Of a stretch of 64,000 nt of DNA, positions 1 to 11,603 are shown one piece after another. This DNA comes from Coprinus comatus (lineage: Eukaryota; Basidiomycota; Agaricomycetes; Agaricales; Agaricaceae): NCBI GenBank assembly GCA_034638255.1, contig JAWPGT010000008.1, positions 930,001 through 994,000 on the forward strand, given 5' to 3'. The position numbers and the translations under genes were made by a program. Under the pieces are notes generated by a model that saw nothing but the letters and a program-made list of their open reading frames with translations, was not told the DNA's origin and ran no database searches. The first letter of the stretch is position 1. Each line of letters opens with the position of its first letter.

Positions 1-85
1 CACGGTATTTAACACAGTCAGTCGCACTTAATTACTACCTTTGACATTCTTACTGACACACATCCACATCTCTTTCACATAGATC

Positions 86-235
86 ATGAAATTCACCATC
101 GCATTCAACACACTCCTCGCTGGCCTCTTCATCAACGGAGCCATGACTTTACCAGCTACCAAGTCGCCAGCAATGAACTTGCTACCTTACAGACCAACAT
201 GCTACAGAATTGTTTCTAGAGTGGTGAAGAGATGA
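86..235 (+). CDS. Small ORF with secretion signal-like start (49 aa)
   Basis: A short uninterrupted frame begins MKFTIAFNTLLAGLFINGAM, a basic start followed by a hydrophobic stretch that resembles a fungal secretion signal. The same MKFT opening occurs in the secreted protein encoded at 7334-7838. The rest (about 25 residues) is basic, has a single cysteine and shows no domain. A pyrimidine-rich leader lies just upstream. It may be a tiny secreted peptide or the first exon of a decayed secreted-protein gene. I could not join it convincingly to the Cys-rich piece near 1.0 kb. Confidence 0.3.
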   Translation: MKFTIAFNTLLAGLFINGAMTLPATKSPAMNLLPYRPTCYRIVSRVVKR

Positions 236-1005
236 AGAATGTTGTGGTGATGAATTGTGGTGCGAGACGACTGCTTCTGTCAGTCGAACTTCAAGACCGG
301 TTTTCTGTAGACAAAAGCAAGGTTTTTAGTATCGACAATTTTGTAGATAAATTCGAGAAGAAATAAGCGCAGCGTGATCACGATAATAGATGTCCTCCGT
401 AACTTGAAACAAAATAGAGAGTGAGAGAGAGTTTTTGTAACGAAAATAAAAGTTGAGTGGGGTAAAATTCACTGACTATCTACTATATTGAATGTAGTAT
501 TTTATATTAAATTAGAGTACTGTAGAAAGGCCTTCAAAGGCCATATTTACGATATGAAACGGGGATTATCATTGTTCGAGGCTCGTGTTTGGAGTTTTAA
601 GGCTAAGAAACATATTGGAATTGAATGGGATAAAAATAATTTTGGCTAGAAAGGAGCAGTTGAATGCTCGAAGGCAAATGGGGTGTTGAACCACCGTGAT
701 GCCGAGCATCGAAAGGAGAAAAGAAACAAAAGAAACAAAAGAAAAGGTAAGAAATTTTTTGACATACTGGCGAGTGGCCCTGTATCTACAATGTAGAATT
801 CCACTTCGAGACAAGGTTTTTGAGCATGTAATTTAGTTCTGAGCTTCGGCTTCTGTCTTTGCAGGGTTTGAGCATTGGTTAGGAATGAAAGTGGTATAGC
901 TGCTGTGCCAGCTGTCGAATATCTTCAGGGTTTGATGGTTATCCATATTTGGCATGCGTGGTTGGTTGAGACTCGAGTGACGATATCAGACAGTGACACG
1001 TCTTC

Positions 1006-1301
1006 ACAGTGGTACCGGACCAGCCTGTGTAGATGAGTGTCCACCTGGATATACAGAACTCGTCCAGTCTGCCTGTGCAAGTGGTGTGCCTGGTAATAAC
1101 TGTCGCCGGACTGGATGGAAGAAGTATTACAGTTCAAACTTAGGAAAGAGTATGAAACTGGTTGGAAATCAACCTTTGAATGATGTAGTACCAAATATAC
1201 TAAAGTTGTGGAGAAAAAAAAGTCCCAATGAGAAAATTGACATCGTGGATGAATTAATGATTAATTGGCCCGACTTCGTACTAGAGTTCTCAAATAATTG
1301 A
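1006..1301 (+). pseudogene. Cysteine-rich secreted-protein-like fragment
   Basis: The frame reads GTGPACVDECPPGYTELVQS and then a further Cys pair and a GWKKYY motif. The spacing (CxxxCPPGY...C...NNC) resembles the C-terminal part of small cysteine-rich secreted proteins found in mushrooms. An AG just upstream could be an acceptor, but no signal-peptide exon is visible within normal intron distance, and the frame downstream of GWKKYY looks non-coding. It is read as a remnant or terminal exon, with low certainty. Confidence 0.3.
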
Positions 1302-1669
1302 CCCCACGGTTTCGCGTACAGTTATATTCTCACTTTGTGAATAGATGTAGTAGCTATCAAGACAAAAACAAGTCCAGAGATCCTAAAATTGTAATTTATG
1401 TACAACTCGCAGGGTAATCTGTTGACGGAGTGGTGACGAAAACAAATCCAACTACAGCGACTAACGAGCAACTTGGCCGCTCGGACTTGTATGCTTCAAG
1501 CGCTCCCCAACAATATTCCACGAGACAGATCAATCTAATATAAACAAATACCAATGCATAGGGAACGTCCAGCATCAATAAATGTTTGACTTATGGTTTA
1601 TGGAGTTATAAATTAGGGTCGTCGGCGACTTGTCTCACGATCAAAAAAGAAGTTATTCATGGTTACGAT

Positions 1670-1767
1670 AGCCCACCGCGAGGGTCGAACTCGCAGCCTT
1701 CAGATTTCAAAGCCACAACCAGGTAGACATAAGAGTCTGACGCTCTATCCGATTGAGCTAGGCGGGC
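1670..1767 (-). tRNA. tRNA-Lys(CTT), intron-containing, copy 1
   Basis: The minus strand folds as a cloverleaf: acceptor GCCCGCC paired with GGTGGGC, D arm GCTC/GAGC, anticodon stem TCAGA/TCTGA with loop CTCTTA and anticodon CTT, and a T arm GCGAG-TTCGACC-CTCGC. An intron of about 24 nt starts one base after the anticodon, the canonical eukaryotic position. A T-rich stretch follows the 3' end (Pol III terminator). It is nearly identical to the copy at 4956-5052; the intron is one base longer. About 70 bp of 3' flank is also shared. Confidence 0.93.
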
Positions 1768-1912
1768 TTGACTGTTGGATGACATAATATTGGTTCCATA
1801 AATTCGGCTAAGGAGAAATCCAATTATTTGTTTCCAACAATATTTATTTTTATCTTACAACATCTAATATTTACACCCTTCATCATCTTCTCCTTTTAGT
1901 AGTAGTTTTAGA

Positions 1913-3276
1913 CTAATAATCCAACCAACCTTCCGTTGAAGCTTCGTAATATTCCATCCGAACACCATTGTGATTTAACCTAGACCCCCCAGCACTAAGC
2001 AAAACCAAGCTTTTTCTAATCTTCTTCCACACATCTCTAGGAGTCACAACCTCTTTATACTTAGATTCCATAACAATCCCCACGCTAATTTCTTTCAAAT
2101 TATCAAAACTCCCACCTTGATTCATCTTTTCTATCAAGAATTCTGCCAAATCAATCCAAGGTGTCATATCCATATCTTGATATTCAGTTGCATTTGTCCA
2201 TGTGTATTGAACTACGATGTCCAAGTTTGTGATCGTTGATAAGGAAGGAGGTAGGTTTGAGAGGACGTATGTGAAAAATTCGAATGGTTTGGGACTAAGT
2301 GCGACTGATGTTCCTTGATATCTTAATACAGCCTTACATTGCACAGAAAGCAAGTGGCGTAAAGAGTGTAAAGTATGATACTTAACGTCATGATCTAGAT
2401 TTTTTAAAATATTTTATTTCTGAGAATTTGTTTTTTTTGAAGAGAAGAAAGAAGTAACGTACTGAACTGATCTGGACCAATGGATAAATGTAAAAGCGTA
2501 TTGGAACAGGCTTCTACTAGTTTCCAGAAAACACTTCCTACTTTTTTGGTATAAAAACCATTTATTGACAAGGAACGTAATCGTGAAACGGAAAGTCTTG
2601 AATCGTCAAGTAACCAATTCATGAATGTTGTCGGCGGTATTTCTCCAAACCAGATATCAATATCGAGGCTATCCAAGTAGATAGTATCGCCAATATTTTC
2701 TTCATCAAGAGGTATATTTGGACAAGGATGATTAGGGTAAGGTGTAGCGAATCGAAGATGTTGAAGGCCTACTGCAATGTTGAGAAGATCTGTAGGGAAC
2801 CCATTGACACTATCGAGATCAAAATGTGTCAATGTTGGTAAAGCCAGGACTCTGATGATGGCATCTTTCAAAGGTATATTGGAAGAGGCGTCCCAGCCAG
2901 GAGCAATACCCTTTAGGCTCAAGAAGTGGAGGTGTGGCGCGATTGCGTTGATGAAGATTGGGATTAAGGAATTTGGGGAATAGAACTGAGAGGTAGAGTT
3001 GGGTCTGCAGAAGCTCCTGCGTGTGTCATTGACGAGAGTCAGTTTGTGGATGTAGTCCAGCAGGTGAGCATGTGCAGCATTGGACAGTGCCACTAGGATG
3101 GAGTTATCGTTGTCAATGTCGTCTATCTCCCCAGATATAGTTATGTGATTAAACAGATGCTTGTGTGCTGAACGGGTGAGCGCAGAGTGGACCAGCGAGA
3201 GGGTATTGAGTGCAGCGCTGTCGTGCTTGAGGAGATCGATGACGATGTCCAAGAGCTCGATGGGAAGACAAGCCAT
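1913..3276 (-). CDS. F-box-like / LRR-type protein
   Basis: Two exons, 3276-2463 and 2394-1913, join in frame across a 68-nt GTACGT...CTAG intron. The protein is about 430 aa. It opens MACLPIELLDIVIDLL, a typical degenerate F-box start (LPxELLDxVIDLL), followed by the serine/histidine-rich helix seen in fungal F-box proteins. The middle holds irregular leucine-rich segments (LHFLSLKGIAPGW, LRSLSING, LLHLSIGPDQF). Such proteins are large paralogous families in mushrooms. By family they act as substrate adaptors of SCF ubiquitin ligases; the substrate is unknown. The gene is divergent from the TLDc gene starting 78 bp away, so the two probably share a promoter. Confidence 0.75.
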
Positions 3277-3354
3277 CGGCGCTAAGCTTAGGCAGTGATA
3301 ATTAATATTATATTAACCCCAGCTCTATTCCAAACCCTAACCCCATTGTAACAT

Positions 3355-4756
3355 ATGTCTGCCACCGACGACGACTTTGGCCCCTTCGTCGGTCCTCTCG
3401 ACATCACCCCCATCGACTCACCCGCCTCCCACGACCCCAACAGACATAGAGCTGTTTTTCTCAGCGAGGCTCGCGCAAGTACAGAGAGAAACCGCAGAGC
3501 AGTTCTAGATGAGATACTTCACCACCAGGACGACCCCCTGTACTGGCATAGATTGTCTCCTCCAACCCCTGCACCCCCGATACAGTCCATGCCTAATGTC
3601 CATACAGAATTTGTAGACGAACCTTCATCTCCACCTTCTTCGTGGTTTTCAACTTTAGGACGTGTACCTGCTGCGCATAATAATGCACTTCCATTTACAA
3701 GGTCCCTCTTCTCTTCCACAAATCATCATCCAACTCCAAGGCATGCACAGACCATGCCTGCTAGTGCTACCAAACATCACTCTTCTTCACCATTCGCTTC
3801 ACACATCTTCGTTCCTATTGATGGCGCCCCTGGCTTCAAACCAGATGAATATGATTGGGACAAAGGCTTTAGTACCGAACTCGAACATGAAGCCGAAACA
3901 ACAAACTCAACAAGCACACCAGAATTACCATCTAAACCTGTCCTTACATCATCACCTTCACCATCAAATCAAGGTTCCATTTCTATAGGAGAGTACATTG
4001 AGAAACGAGTTGGTAGTGTCGAGTTAACTGGTAGACGTCTAAGCACCACTCCTGTCCTAAACGAAATCATTGCTGATAAGGTACGCAAAATATTACGCTT
4101 CTAATGAATTTAGATCATTGATATCCTTAATCCTTTTTTAGATACGATCTCACCTTCCAGCACTTTCTCGTCTTCCACGTTCATGGTCTCTCATTTATTC
4201 CCTTGACCAACATGGTATCTCGCTTAAAACTCTCTACTCCAAATGCGAATCAGCCGCTGCCTCGGCTACAAAATCCCGTTCTACAACTAAATTCGGTATG
4301 ATATTTGTTGTTAAAGATTCAGAAGATACGATATTTGGAGCTTGGATTGGAGATGGTGGTTTAAGATTGAGTAAAGGAAATGAAGGTTATTATGGAAGTG
4401 GTGAATCGTTTTTATGGAAATGGGTGAAAAAGGATAATGATGTCAAAGTGTTTAAATGGACTGGAAAGAATAATTATATCGTACTGGGTGAGCCAGATTG
4501 TATATCCTTTGGAGGAGGGTACGTTTATTATTATTTTTCTTCCTTTTCTTTTTCGAAATAAAAATAAATAAATACTGACCTTGATTTCAGGGACGGATCA
4601 TTTGGATTATCTTTGGATGATACATTATATGAAGGAACATCAGCAAGGTCAATTACTTTTGCAAATGATGTTTTGTGTTCCACTACCGGACCTAGATTAG
4701 CTGGAGGAGCGATTGGTTTTGAGTGTGTAGGAGTGGAAGTTTGGGGTGTTGGTTAA
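3355..4756 (+). CDS. OXR1: TLDc-domain protein, oxidation resistance protein 1 type
   Basis: Three exons, 3355-4080, 4142-4518 and 4591-4756, join in frame to give about 420 aa. The N-terminal half is Ser/Pro-rich and disordered. The C-terminal half is a TLDc domain: LPRSWSLIYSLDQHG, LKTLYSKC, FGAWIGDGG, YYGSGESFLWKW, VFKWTGKN, and the terminal GGAIGFECVGVEVWGVG, where family members usually end. OXR1/TLDc proteins protect against oxidative damage and, in yeast, bind the V-ATPase and promote its disassembly. The end, WGVG then TAA, matches the family's usual C-terminus, so the gene looks intact. It is divergently transcribed from the F-box gene. Confidence 0.9.
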
Positions 4757-4955
4757 AATTGTCCGCTGGTAGTGTTCCTTTTATGATTGGGATTGGGATT
4801 GGGATTTGTAGGTATAGGTTGTGGATTTGTATTATCAATTGTAGTCTTCGTCAATGTTGTGGATTTCATTCAGGTAGGTTCATTCTTTTGCGAGGAAATA
4901 TGTTTAGCTATCATTTATTGTACTCTGTTATACAGTCGAAACCTTGAGGTCCTAA

Positions 4956-5052
4956 GCCCGCCTAGCTCAATCGGATAGAGCGTCAGACTCTTATGTCTAC
5001 CTGGTGTGGCTTTGAAATCTGAAGGCTGCGAGTTCGACCCTCGCGGTGGGCT
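4956..5052 (+). tRNA. tRNA-Lys(CTT), intron-containing, copy 2
   Basis: Cloverleaf on the plus strand with acceptor GCCCGCC/GGTGGGC, anticodon stem 4983-4987 with 5018-5022, anticodon CTT at 4990-4992, and an intron at about 4994-5016. A TTTTTT run about 20 bases after the 3' end fits Pol III termination. It is the inverted partner of the copy at 1670-1767, and the matching flank continues to about 5130 (GCCGACGACCCTA). Confidence 0.93.
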
Positions 5053-5462
5053 ATTGTAACCATGAATAGCATCTTTTTTGATCGTGAGATCTTGCAATTG
5101 GTTATGTTGCCGACGACCCTATTTGTATATATGTACTTCGAACCAATATAAGCCATAAGATATTCAAGGAACAAGTGAATAACTCTTAGTAAGACCTATG
5201 GAATGATATGGGGTAACACCAAATAATAACTTTTTTCTCCGACTGTACAGCCGTGATATAAAAAGGTTCAACAGTATCGGTAGTGCACACATTAAAAATT
5301 AAAACCTAAACAGGGACATGTGTGTTGAGATTGCAAACCTTGTGACCTCGGGTTTCTAAACTTTAATCTAGAGGAGGCCTCGTCGCCCCATTTCTAAATG
5401 TTTTTAAAAGCCATCCTCAAACTTTAAATTTGAATCTCCGAGAAGTCATGTGACTGTATGGA

Positions 5463-6031
5463 CACTTCGTACCCAAGGGGCTGGCAGCGGAGTTTTCCGG
5501 TAAAGTAGGGTTCCTTCAAAGGTGGGGGGTGGGTGAATACCCGAGGTCCTGGCTATTTCTCCAGGAAAGGAAAATTCGTAATGCTGGACTTCGAACACCT
5601 AATGTCGGCTACACGTGCGATTCCCAAAATACACTTGGGTCATATGTAGTTTCAAATAACACTCCTCTTGCTCACTTTTCACTATGTCTGAAACATAAAT
5701 TTGGAGTTTTAGAACTTATAAAACACATCCTCTAGTGAAAAGCAGTCACAGGTCCGGAAAAAAAGAAATAGGTTAGAATCAACAGCAGAGGCGGGAGATC
5801 TATCTAAGAGAGTCAAACTGGCTGTTGTTTCTGAGGAATAGTGTAGGTAGTGTATGAATTTGTGTAAAACTACAGATAATGTTGTGCTATCCGCGTCGCC
5901 ATCACGAGTGTCCGGAGTCTAATTTCCTTTCTGGGCGAGGACCTCGGGTATTCACCCACCCCCCCACCTTTGAAGGAACCCTACTTTACCGGAAAACTCC
6001 GTTGCCAGCCCCTTGTTCGTACCTGCTTCGT
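5463..6031. repeat. Foldback element with about 110-bp inverted arms (MITE-like)
   Basis: The left arm at about 5464-5582 and the right arm at about 5918-6031 are near-perfect inverted copies. Shared blocks include ggggctggcarcggagtttt, tagggttccttcaaaggtgg and gaatacccgaggtcct. About 335 bp of unrelated sequence separates the arms, with no convincing coding frame. The design (long arms, short non-coding spacer) resembles a non-autonomous foldback or MITE. I saw no clear target duplication. Confidence 0.7.
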
Positions 6032-6439
6032 ACTAATGCATACCCTACGAAAACTCATGTTCCAGGAGTGCGTATAGTCCAACGGCTCTGTATTATATTG
6101 TGGTCCTTGAGTTTGGCAAATGGGTATAGCCCATAATTGCAACTTCTTCTTCCAAGGCAATAAGTTGGTTGCTGAAGCTGCTGTAATTGTAGAAGATTTT
6201 GAAGGTCTTCAAAGTCATTATTGTACATGTCCATGATGAAGAATCAAGACTCAGGAGTACAAATGATAGTAATATTAGGCCCGAGTGCGTTACTTCTCCA
6301 GCTTCTGCTGTTCTCATGGTTCACATCAATGGATGATCTACCAAACATGGACGTTACATTATTTGTAAAAATTAACAAACAATTGTGTCTACGGTTTAAA
6401 TCAATCCAATATACTTCCTGTCTTGCTAGGCGCTGGAAT

Positions 6440-6480
6440 TTGGAATCTGAAGGCTGCGAGTTCGACCCTCGTTGTGGACT
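6440..6480 (+). pseudogene. 3' half of tRNA-Lys (tRNA fragment)
   Basis: The sequence from TCTGAAGGCTGCGAG through TTCGACCCTCG repeats the anticodon-stem 3' strand, variable loop and T arm of the two tRNA-Lys genes. The acceptor strand is degenerate (TTGTGGACT instead of CGGTGGGCT), and no 5' half is present upstream. A T-run follows. It is a relic or retro-copied fragment, not a functional tRNA. Confidence 0.8.
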
Positions 6481-7333
6481 AGAATTTTTTTTGACTTAGA
6501 AGTAAAGATACATTAGTATAAATTTCTCAGTTCTGTGTCACTTACAAATAAGCTATTGACGAGCTGGACAAATATAAGGTCCCGATCCTCGGCGTTTGTC
6601 TGTGGATAAAAAGGGGGGGAAACTTGGCTTCCACGAAGCCAAAGACTCTTGTAGGCACATGTGGCATTTCTTCATATTGTTCTGATAGGTTGTTGATATT
6701 TCAGATGAAGTGATCATCACAAAATTAGCGATAATAGAAGGAGAAGAAGAGCGCTCGGAGCTACTCACTGGAGATTGAGAATAGGCAAGCCCGACATAGC
6801 CGACGTTTCATCTGTCCTTGTTGAAACTTCTTGATTCCGAAGAAAAATCATAATAGCATCTAATCACTCTAGTAGCTTGAGTATTTACTATGCGATTGAA
6901 TGATTGACTGCCTTCCGGTTGTCTGTCAGGTGAGAGAATTTTCGGGTTTCAAGGTCAACTCAGGGTTCTATCACCTTGTGGTTTTGGTAAGAAGAATGCC
7001 AGCAGGAATAATTGTTTAATACCTCCGCGACTATGTGGTAGTACCTCCTGAAAATCTTACACAAGTAAGATATTGCTGTTGATACAAGATACATAGATAT
7101 TTCATGGACACTTTTGTACTTAGCTGATTCAATGAATCGACCTGGTTTTCTGACGGAATCTTTAGACTCAACTTAGGACTAGTCACAGCTAAATTCTTTC
7201 CTTTTAAGTCTTGAATTGTATCGAAGGATCTCTTTCAGATACACACATAGTTCCTATCGTGTGCTTATCTGTACAAAATATACACTGCTCTACCTCATGT
7301 AGTTACTAGAAAAACATGCCAAAGCTTGTTACA
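6481..7333. other. Intergenic stretch without recognised gene
   Basis: Frames on both strands are short and show no family motifs or plausible splice structure. AT-rich with T-runs. Nothing could be assigned. Confidence 0.5.
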
Positions 7334-7838
7334 TTACGCAGTCAAGCTGAAAACGGGGCTATTGGCGAAAACCCAATCCACGTTGCTAAGTAGAGGATCA
7401 ATAACCATTTCACAATAACATCATATACGTAAGAGATCGTACCTTGCGTTCACTGCCTTGAGAACATAGTCGTTACTGATATTCAAGAGTCAAAAATTAA
7501 TTTAGGTCCTGTGAAGCTAGAACTCACCCGGGTTTCAAATTGCTTGGGATTGTCCAATTCAATGACTGGTCATCATACTCGATAGGACTAATGATCGAGT
7601 ACAGTCCCCAAATGTAGGTAGAATTCATAAGGAATAAAATCCAGGGTTTCCTGTCGTTGACACCATTCACCCATGTAATCTCAGTTGGTTGACCGATAAC
7701 AAGGCTACTAGGAACGTTGATCGTCAAAGCTGAGGTTGTAGCAATAGCAGAGAGAGCTGCGCCGAGTGCACTGTTTATATGATAAGCTCGACTTAATAAT
7801 GAAGGAGGTGATCTCCCGACGTACAGGGTGAACTTCAT
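7334..7838 (-). CDS. Small secreted Kre9/Knh1-like protein (about 113 aa)
   Basis: Four exons can be joined in frame: 7838 to about 7825, about 7788-7528, 7475-7443 and 7385-7334. Splicing the first intron creates a classic signal peptide, MKFTLALGAALSAIATTSA, cleaved before LTINVPSSL. The mature part has the pattern of the Ser/Thr-rich GPI-anchored (Kre9/Knh1 N-terminal) beta-sandwich: an N-terminal LTINxPxSLVIGQPTEITW, a central LNWTIPSNLKPG, and a C-terminal YVLKAVNASN then VFANSPVFSLTA. Usual family members carry a Ser/Thr-rich tail and GPI signal; here the protein stops right after the domain, so it is probably soluble and secreted. It likely acts at the cell wall. Confidence 0.72.
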
Positions 7839-8585
7839 GGTAAGATGAGCCGGGGTTGGTTATGAGAATAGAGCACTACCCCTTGAATTTATATAGAGAA
7901 AATAAATAACCGACAATGAGGCGAATCAATGGAATTTTACTGCTGCCATCCAATCTAATACCAATTTTGTGGATTTATAGTACAAGAAATTCCGTCAGGG
8001 TGACAGTGATGGCATCTGAATCATAGAAGCTTCCGGTTCAAGCGCTCAAGCGAAGGCGATTGAGAGGATCGACGATCAACAAGGCCTAAATCGTTTGAAT
8101 AGCTGAAGACCTTTACATTGTGAAGAAATAATCATAAAAATTCTATTTTTGACTTTGGGTTCGAAACCTGTCATGTGACACATTGTGATGCCAATTTGTT
8201 TAGCAGCTTCCAGGCAGCTTCGCTTAGCTTGCGATCTACAACCAATTCCACTACGAAACAATCCGCTTCAGCGCTTTAGCAAGGACTGACCATACATTAT
8301 CTCAGAGAGCTTTACATGGTTCGTGATACAGGTATGTATACCCACCCAGGCTTCTCATTACTGGGAGGCTCACGGACGGTGAGTCTGACTAGGTTATTGC
8401 CGGAAAAGACAATGGATACCTGGATGGATGATGTTATCGGGGACAACGCGTGATTATTCTATGAGATTCGACATATGGCGAGGTTTTACTTTACTCCGAG
8501 TTGCGACGTTAATCATTTGCTTACTCTTCAAACACGTAATCTGGTTGCTTCAGAAAAGAACCTCGGCTTCAGACGGACACCAAAA

Positions 8586-9261
8586 AATGGCAAGTGTGAA
8601 ACCAAAACTGTTCCAGTCCTTATCAACTAAGAAAGATATCTCTTCAACATCGAGTAGCACTATGTCCTTTGACATGTTACAAGGCTTCGCGGATTACCCA
8701 GGTCCATCGAAACCCATTGATGAAAACACATTACGCGCAAAGGGGAAGTACACCTGGAACGTGGCTTATCACAGAAGCAACATTCATTGCTGCGAAGGGT
8801 CAAAGGCTGGAGGAGATCCTTATGTACCAAGTATTTGGAGCAAGGTACAAATCAATGCGTGGAAAGAGGTGCGTATACTTAATCACATCGTCCGTCATGA
8901 GGATTAAGCCTCTGGGACGTTAAAATGAAAAAAAAAAAAAAAATACTTAATCACTGTCGAAGAAATCACAACGCTAAATTAAATTCATTATTCCTCTCAT
9001 TTAGATCACCGAAGGCGTTCACAAAACAAGGATCTTATATTATTTGTCAACTTTAGGCCCTTGGTCGCGCGGCGAAAATCCCGGCATTAATTGAAGAAGG
9101 TCTTTCTTACGTCGCCCCATCTGCCATCGCTTTGTCCACTCGTCCCTCTGATATACCGTGCGAGCTGTCCATAGCAGAGATACGGGAATAGGTCCAAGCT
9201 GCAAAGAATGCGATAGCGGCCGGATTTGATGGTGTCGAAATTCACAACGCTAAATGGGTAC
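8586..9261 (+). pseudogene. Old yellow enzyme (NADH:flavin oxidoreductase) pseudogene
   Basis: Pieces of the OYE family appear in order: MASVKPKLFQSLS, then HRNPLMKTHYAQRGSTPGT and LITEATFIAAKG in another frame, AGGDPYVPSIWSKVQINAWK back in the first frame, then an intron-like gap, ITEGVH, ALGRAAKIPALIEEGLSYV, LSTRPSD and AAGFDGVEIH. At least two frameshifts occur in the first exon. Two TAG stops lie at 9054-9056 (where the family has Trp, QLWALGRAA) and 9189-9191 (family Tyr, REYVQAAKNA). The sequence ends at the VEIHNAK motif, so about half of the FMN-binding barrel is missing. It cannot encode an active enzyme. Confidence 0.85.
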
Positions 9262-9521
9262 ACCAATTACCCCTTTTCCAGTGATGAAGTAAGAAAAGAA
9301 AAGCTCTGACAGTCAGATTCTGTGTACTACATAGGAATATAAGGATTCACTGTATTGTATTTCTAATGTATACCTTCAATGTTGATGCAAGCTCTAAAAT
9401 AGACATGTCGATACAAAAATAGAACCTCTTGACTTTTGAAGAGATACAGGTACTTGTATTTAATTATTGAATGGTGAATTTATATTTGTTATATATCAAC
9501 TCCGAACCCTTTTTGTTCTCC

Positions 9522-11603
9522 CTACACTTCATAATTCATTCTTTCCGAGTCAGACGCTTGAATCCAACTATCTATTAACTCCTTTACAAGAACCGGTTGA
9601 TCCTGACCAACCTATATGCGGATTAGGATTAGCACCGAACAACTTAGAAGTACGTGAAAATATTTACAGTATGGCCAGCATCTTGCAAAAGCATAAATGT
9701 CAAGTGACCATTACCCGCAGTCCGAATAGTAGTATTAGTATTACTTTCTGGACGCCAAGGTTTATCCTCAGCTGTGAGAAATTCCTGACGGAAAGGAGAA
9801 TCAAGCCTCTTCAACTGATGGGGCATAGATTTCAGTAGCTAATACAATATTATAATCCTTCATTATAACGTACCGCTGATAAAATCCCAGGCCATCCACA
9901 ATTGGCGTCTTGTGCACCTATATAGACTACAAACGATCATGATCGGGCTCAGAATATATAGCACGACATAAGTTGAACAACAAATGGAAAACATACATAA
10001 TGTTCTGATTCCTTCCTTCAAGAGTGTTATATACAGTCGTTGATGTGGTTGTACCCTAAAATCGCAATCCAAATTTCAAATGCGTGGATTTATCAGGTCA
10101 CCAGCCTATAATCAACGTTCAATCATGACTTACAAATCACCAGCGTCCCAGAACTCTCGACCAACAGGACCACCAGTCTCGAATTTTACACCTTCTGGAG
10201 TTTTGAAGATCCTCCTTCCTGCCTCTCCGTTGAAAATATCACTCGCCCACCCATATTCTGGATAACATTCAAATACGTCATCACTATCGCACTAGTACAA
10301 GTGAGTCATTCATGTTGTGAGTGGGAGAAAACACCCGTTGAGTAGTAACAGTTTGTCTCTTACTCGCTTACGAATATCCTCAAGAAGTATTCCATTTGTA
10401 CTTCCACCACCTAACTGACCCCAGCATATGTTTTGAGCTGTGACGCTTCTTTCCGCTGATGGAATCTCGAATGCAAGATGAATAGCTTCGAGACATGGCC
10501 CCAAGTAACCTGTGACCTCTTGACATGTTGTTGCATTATGTACTTGATGTAATGTGCAACGATAGTGGAGCAGCCATTCATAATGCGCCAGTGGGTCCTA
10601 TCCTGTCGTTAATATCGTGTCTGAATCAATTTGTAGGATAAGACGTACAAAGAAAGGATTGTGGAGCATAACTGAATCCAATCGGATTCTGACCTCTCCT
10701 GGTTCCAAGGCTTTATTGTGTCCGTTGATAACCGCACCATTGTGGGCAAGGTATACTCCTCCATATGATCCATCCTCCATTACTATAATATTCCTGTTAG
10801 ACCGTTCAGCTTTGCCTCTCACTCAACCGGGGGCAATCACAATAAATCGTACTTAGCCAGTTTTGGATACAACTTGAAGAATCTTTGCATGAAGACCCAT
10901 ACGTCCTCAGCAGCATCATGGCTGTTGTTTACTCTTTGGCCATAAGAGTATCCCACTCCAATTGGCTATAATCACATAAGAACACGTCAAATTTGATGTA
11001 CGAAGCAGAGAAACAGACATACGTGATCAAGAACGAGTAAATTCCATTTTTCTGTCCAACGATTTGGATTTGGATGTAAGCCCCCATTTGGTCCGAACAT
11101 GCATGGGGTTGCGTAGATTAACGCATTTAACATTCCACTTGATCCTGGACCACCACCCATATTCACTCTTTCAAATCACATTTAGCTACTTGAACGTCAC
11201 ATAACATGAGATTATCTGTTCTCTCTTACATGATCGGCGCGTTTTTTGCATTATTCTCGGCTTCAAAATACCTATCGTATGAACTTTTGTATAAAAAAGG
11301 AGGAAAAAATAACATTTGAAGGTAACTGGATACGAACCAAAAGAACGATCTTTCCTCTTCTACACCTGTTCCTCCTTTTCCTTCCAAACCAATCCATCCA
11401 CCGAAAGATTTAGCAGGTCCGTTTGGACCAGGACATAATTCATCCGTGGGCGATATCAAGTTGTAAAATCCTACATTACTTTGTGTGTCAACTTCACCCA
11501 CTAGTGAACTCTGAGTCGTGTTTGTACTCTGAGTATTGACAAGAGAAATTAGAAAAGATAAAGTGACGAAGACTAACACTCTAGAGAAGTATGAATCTCC
11601 CAT
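9522..11603 (-). CDS. Serine carboxypeptidase, peptidase family S10
   Basis: About ten exons can be joined without frameshift into a protein of roughly 470-490 aa. It starts MGDSYFSRVLVFVTLSFLIS, a signal peptide. Landmarks in order: VGFYNLISPTDE, SFFWYFEAENN (after splicing), APIIVNMGGGPGSSGM (oxyanion-hole motif), LVLDHPIGVGYSYG, GSYGGVYLAH (nucleophile Ser), DPLAHYEWLLHYRCTLH, GAQDANCGWPG region (catalytic Asp), DAGHTVGQDQPVLVKELID (catalytic His), stop TAG at 9524-9522. Usual S10 proteins have GESYGG; here the residue before Ser is Gly (DGSYGG), a notable change. By family it removes C-terminal residues from peptides, in the vacuole or outside the cell. The transposon end lies only 199 bp upstream of the start codon. 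Confidence 0.86.
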
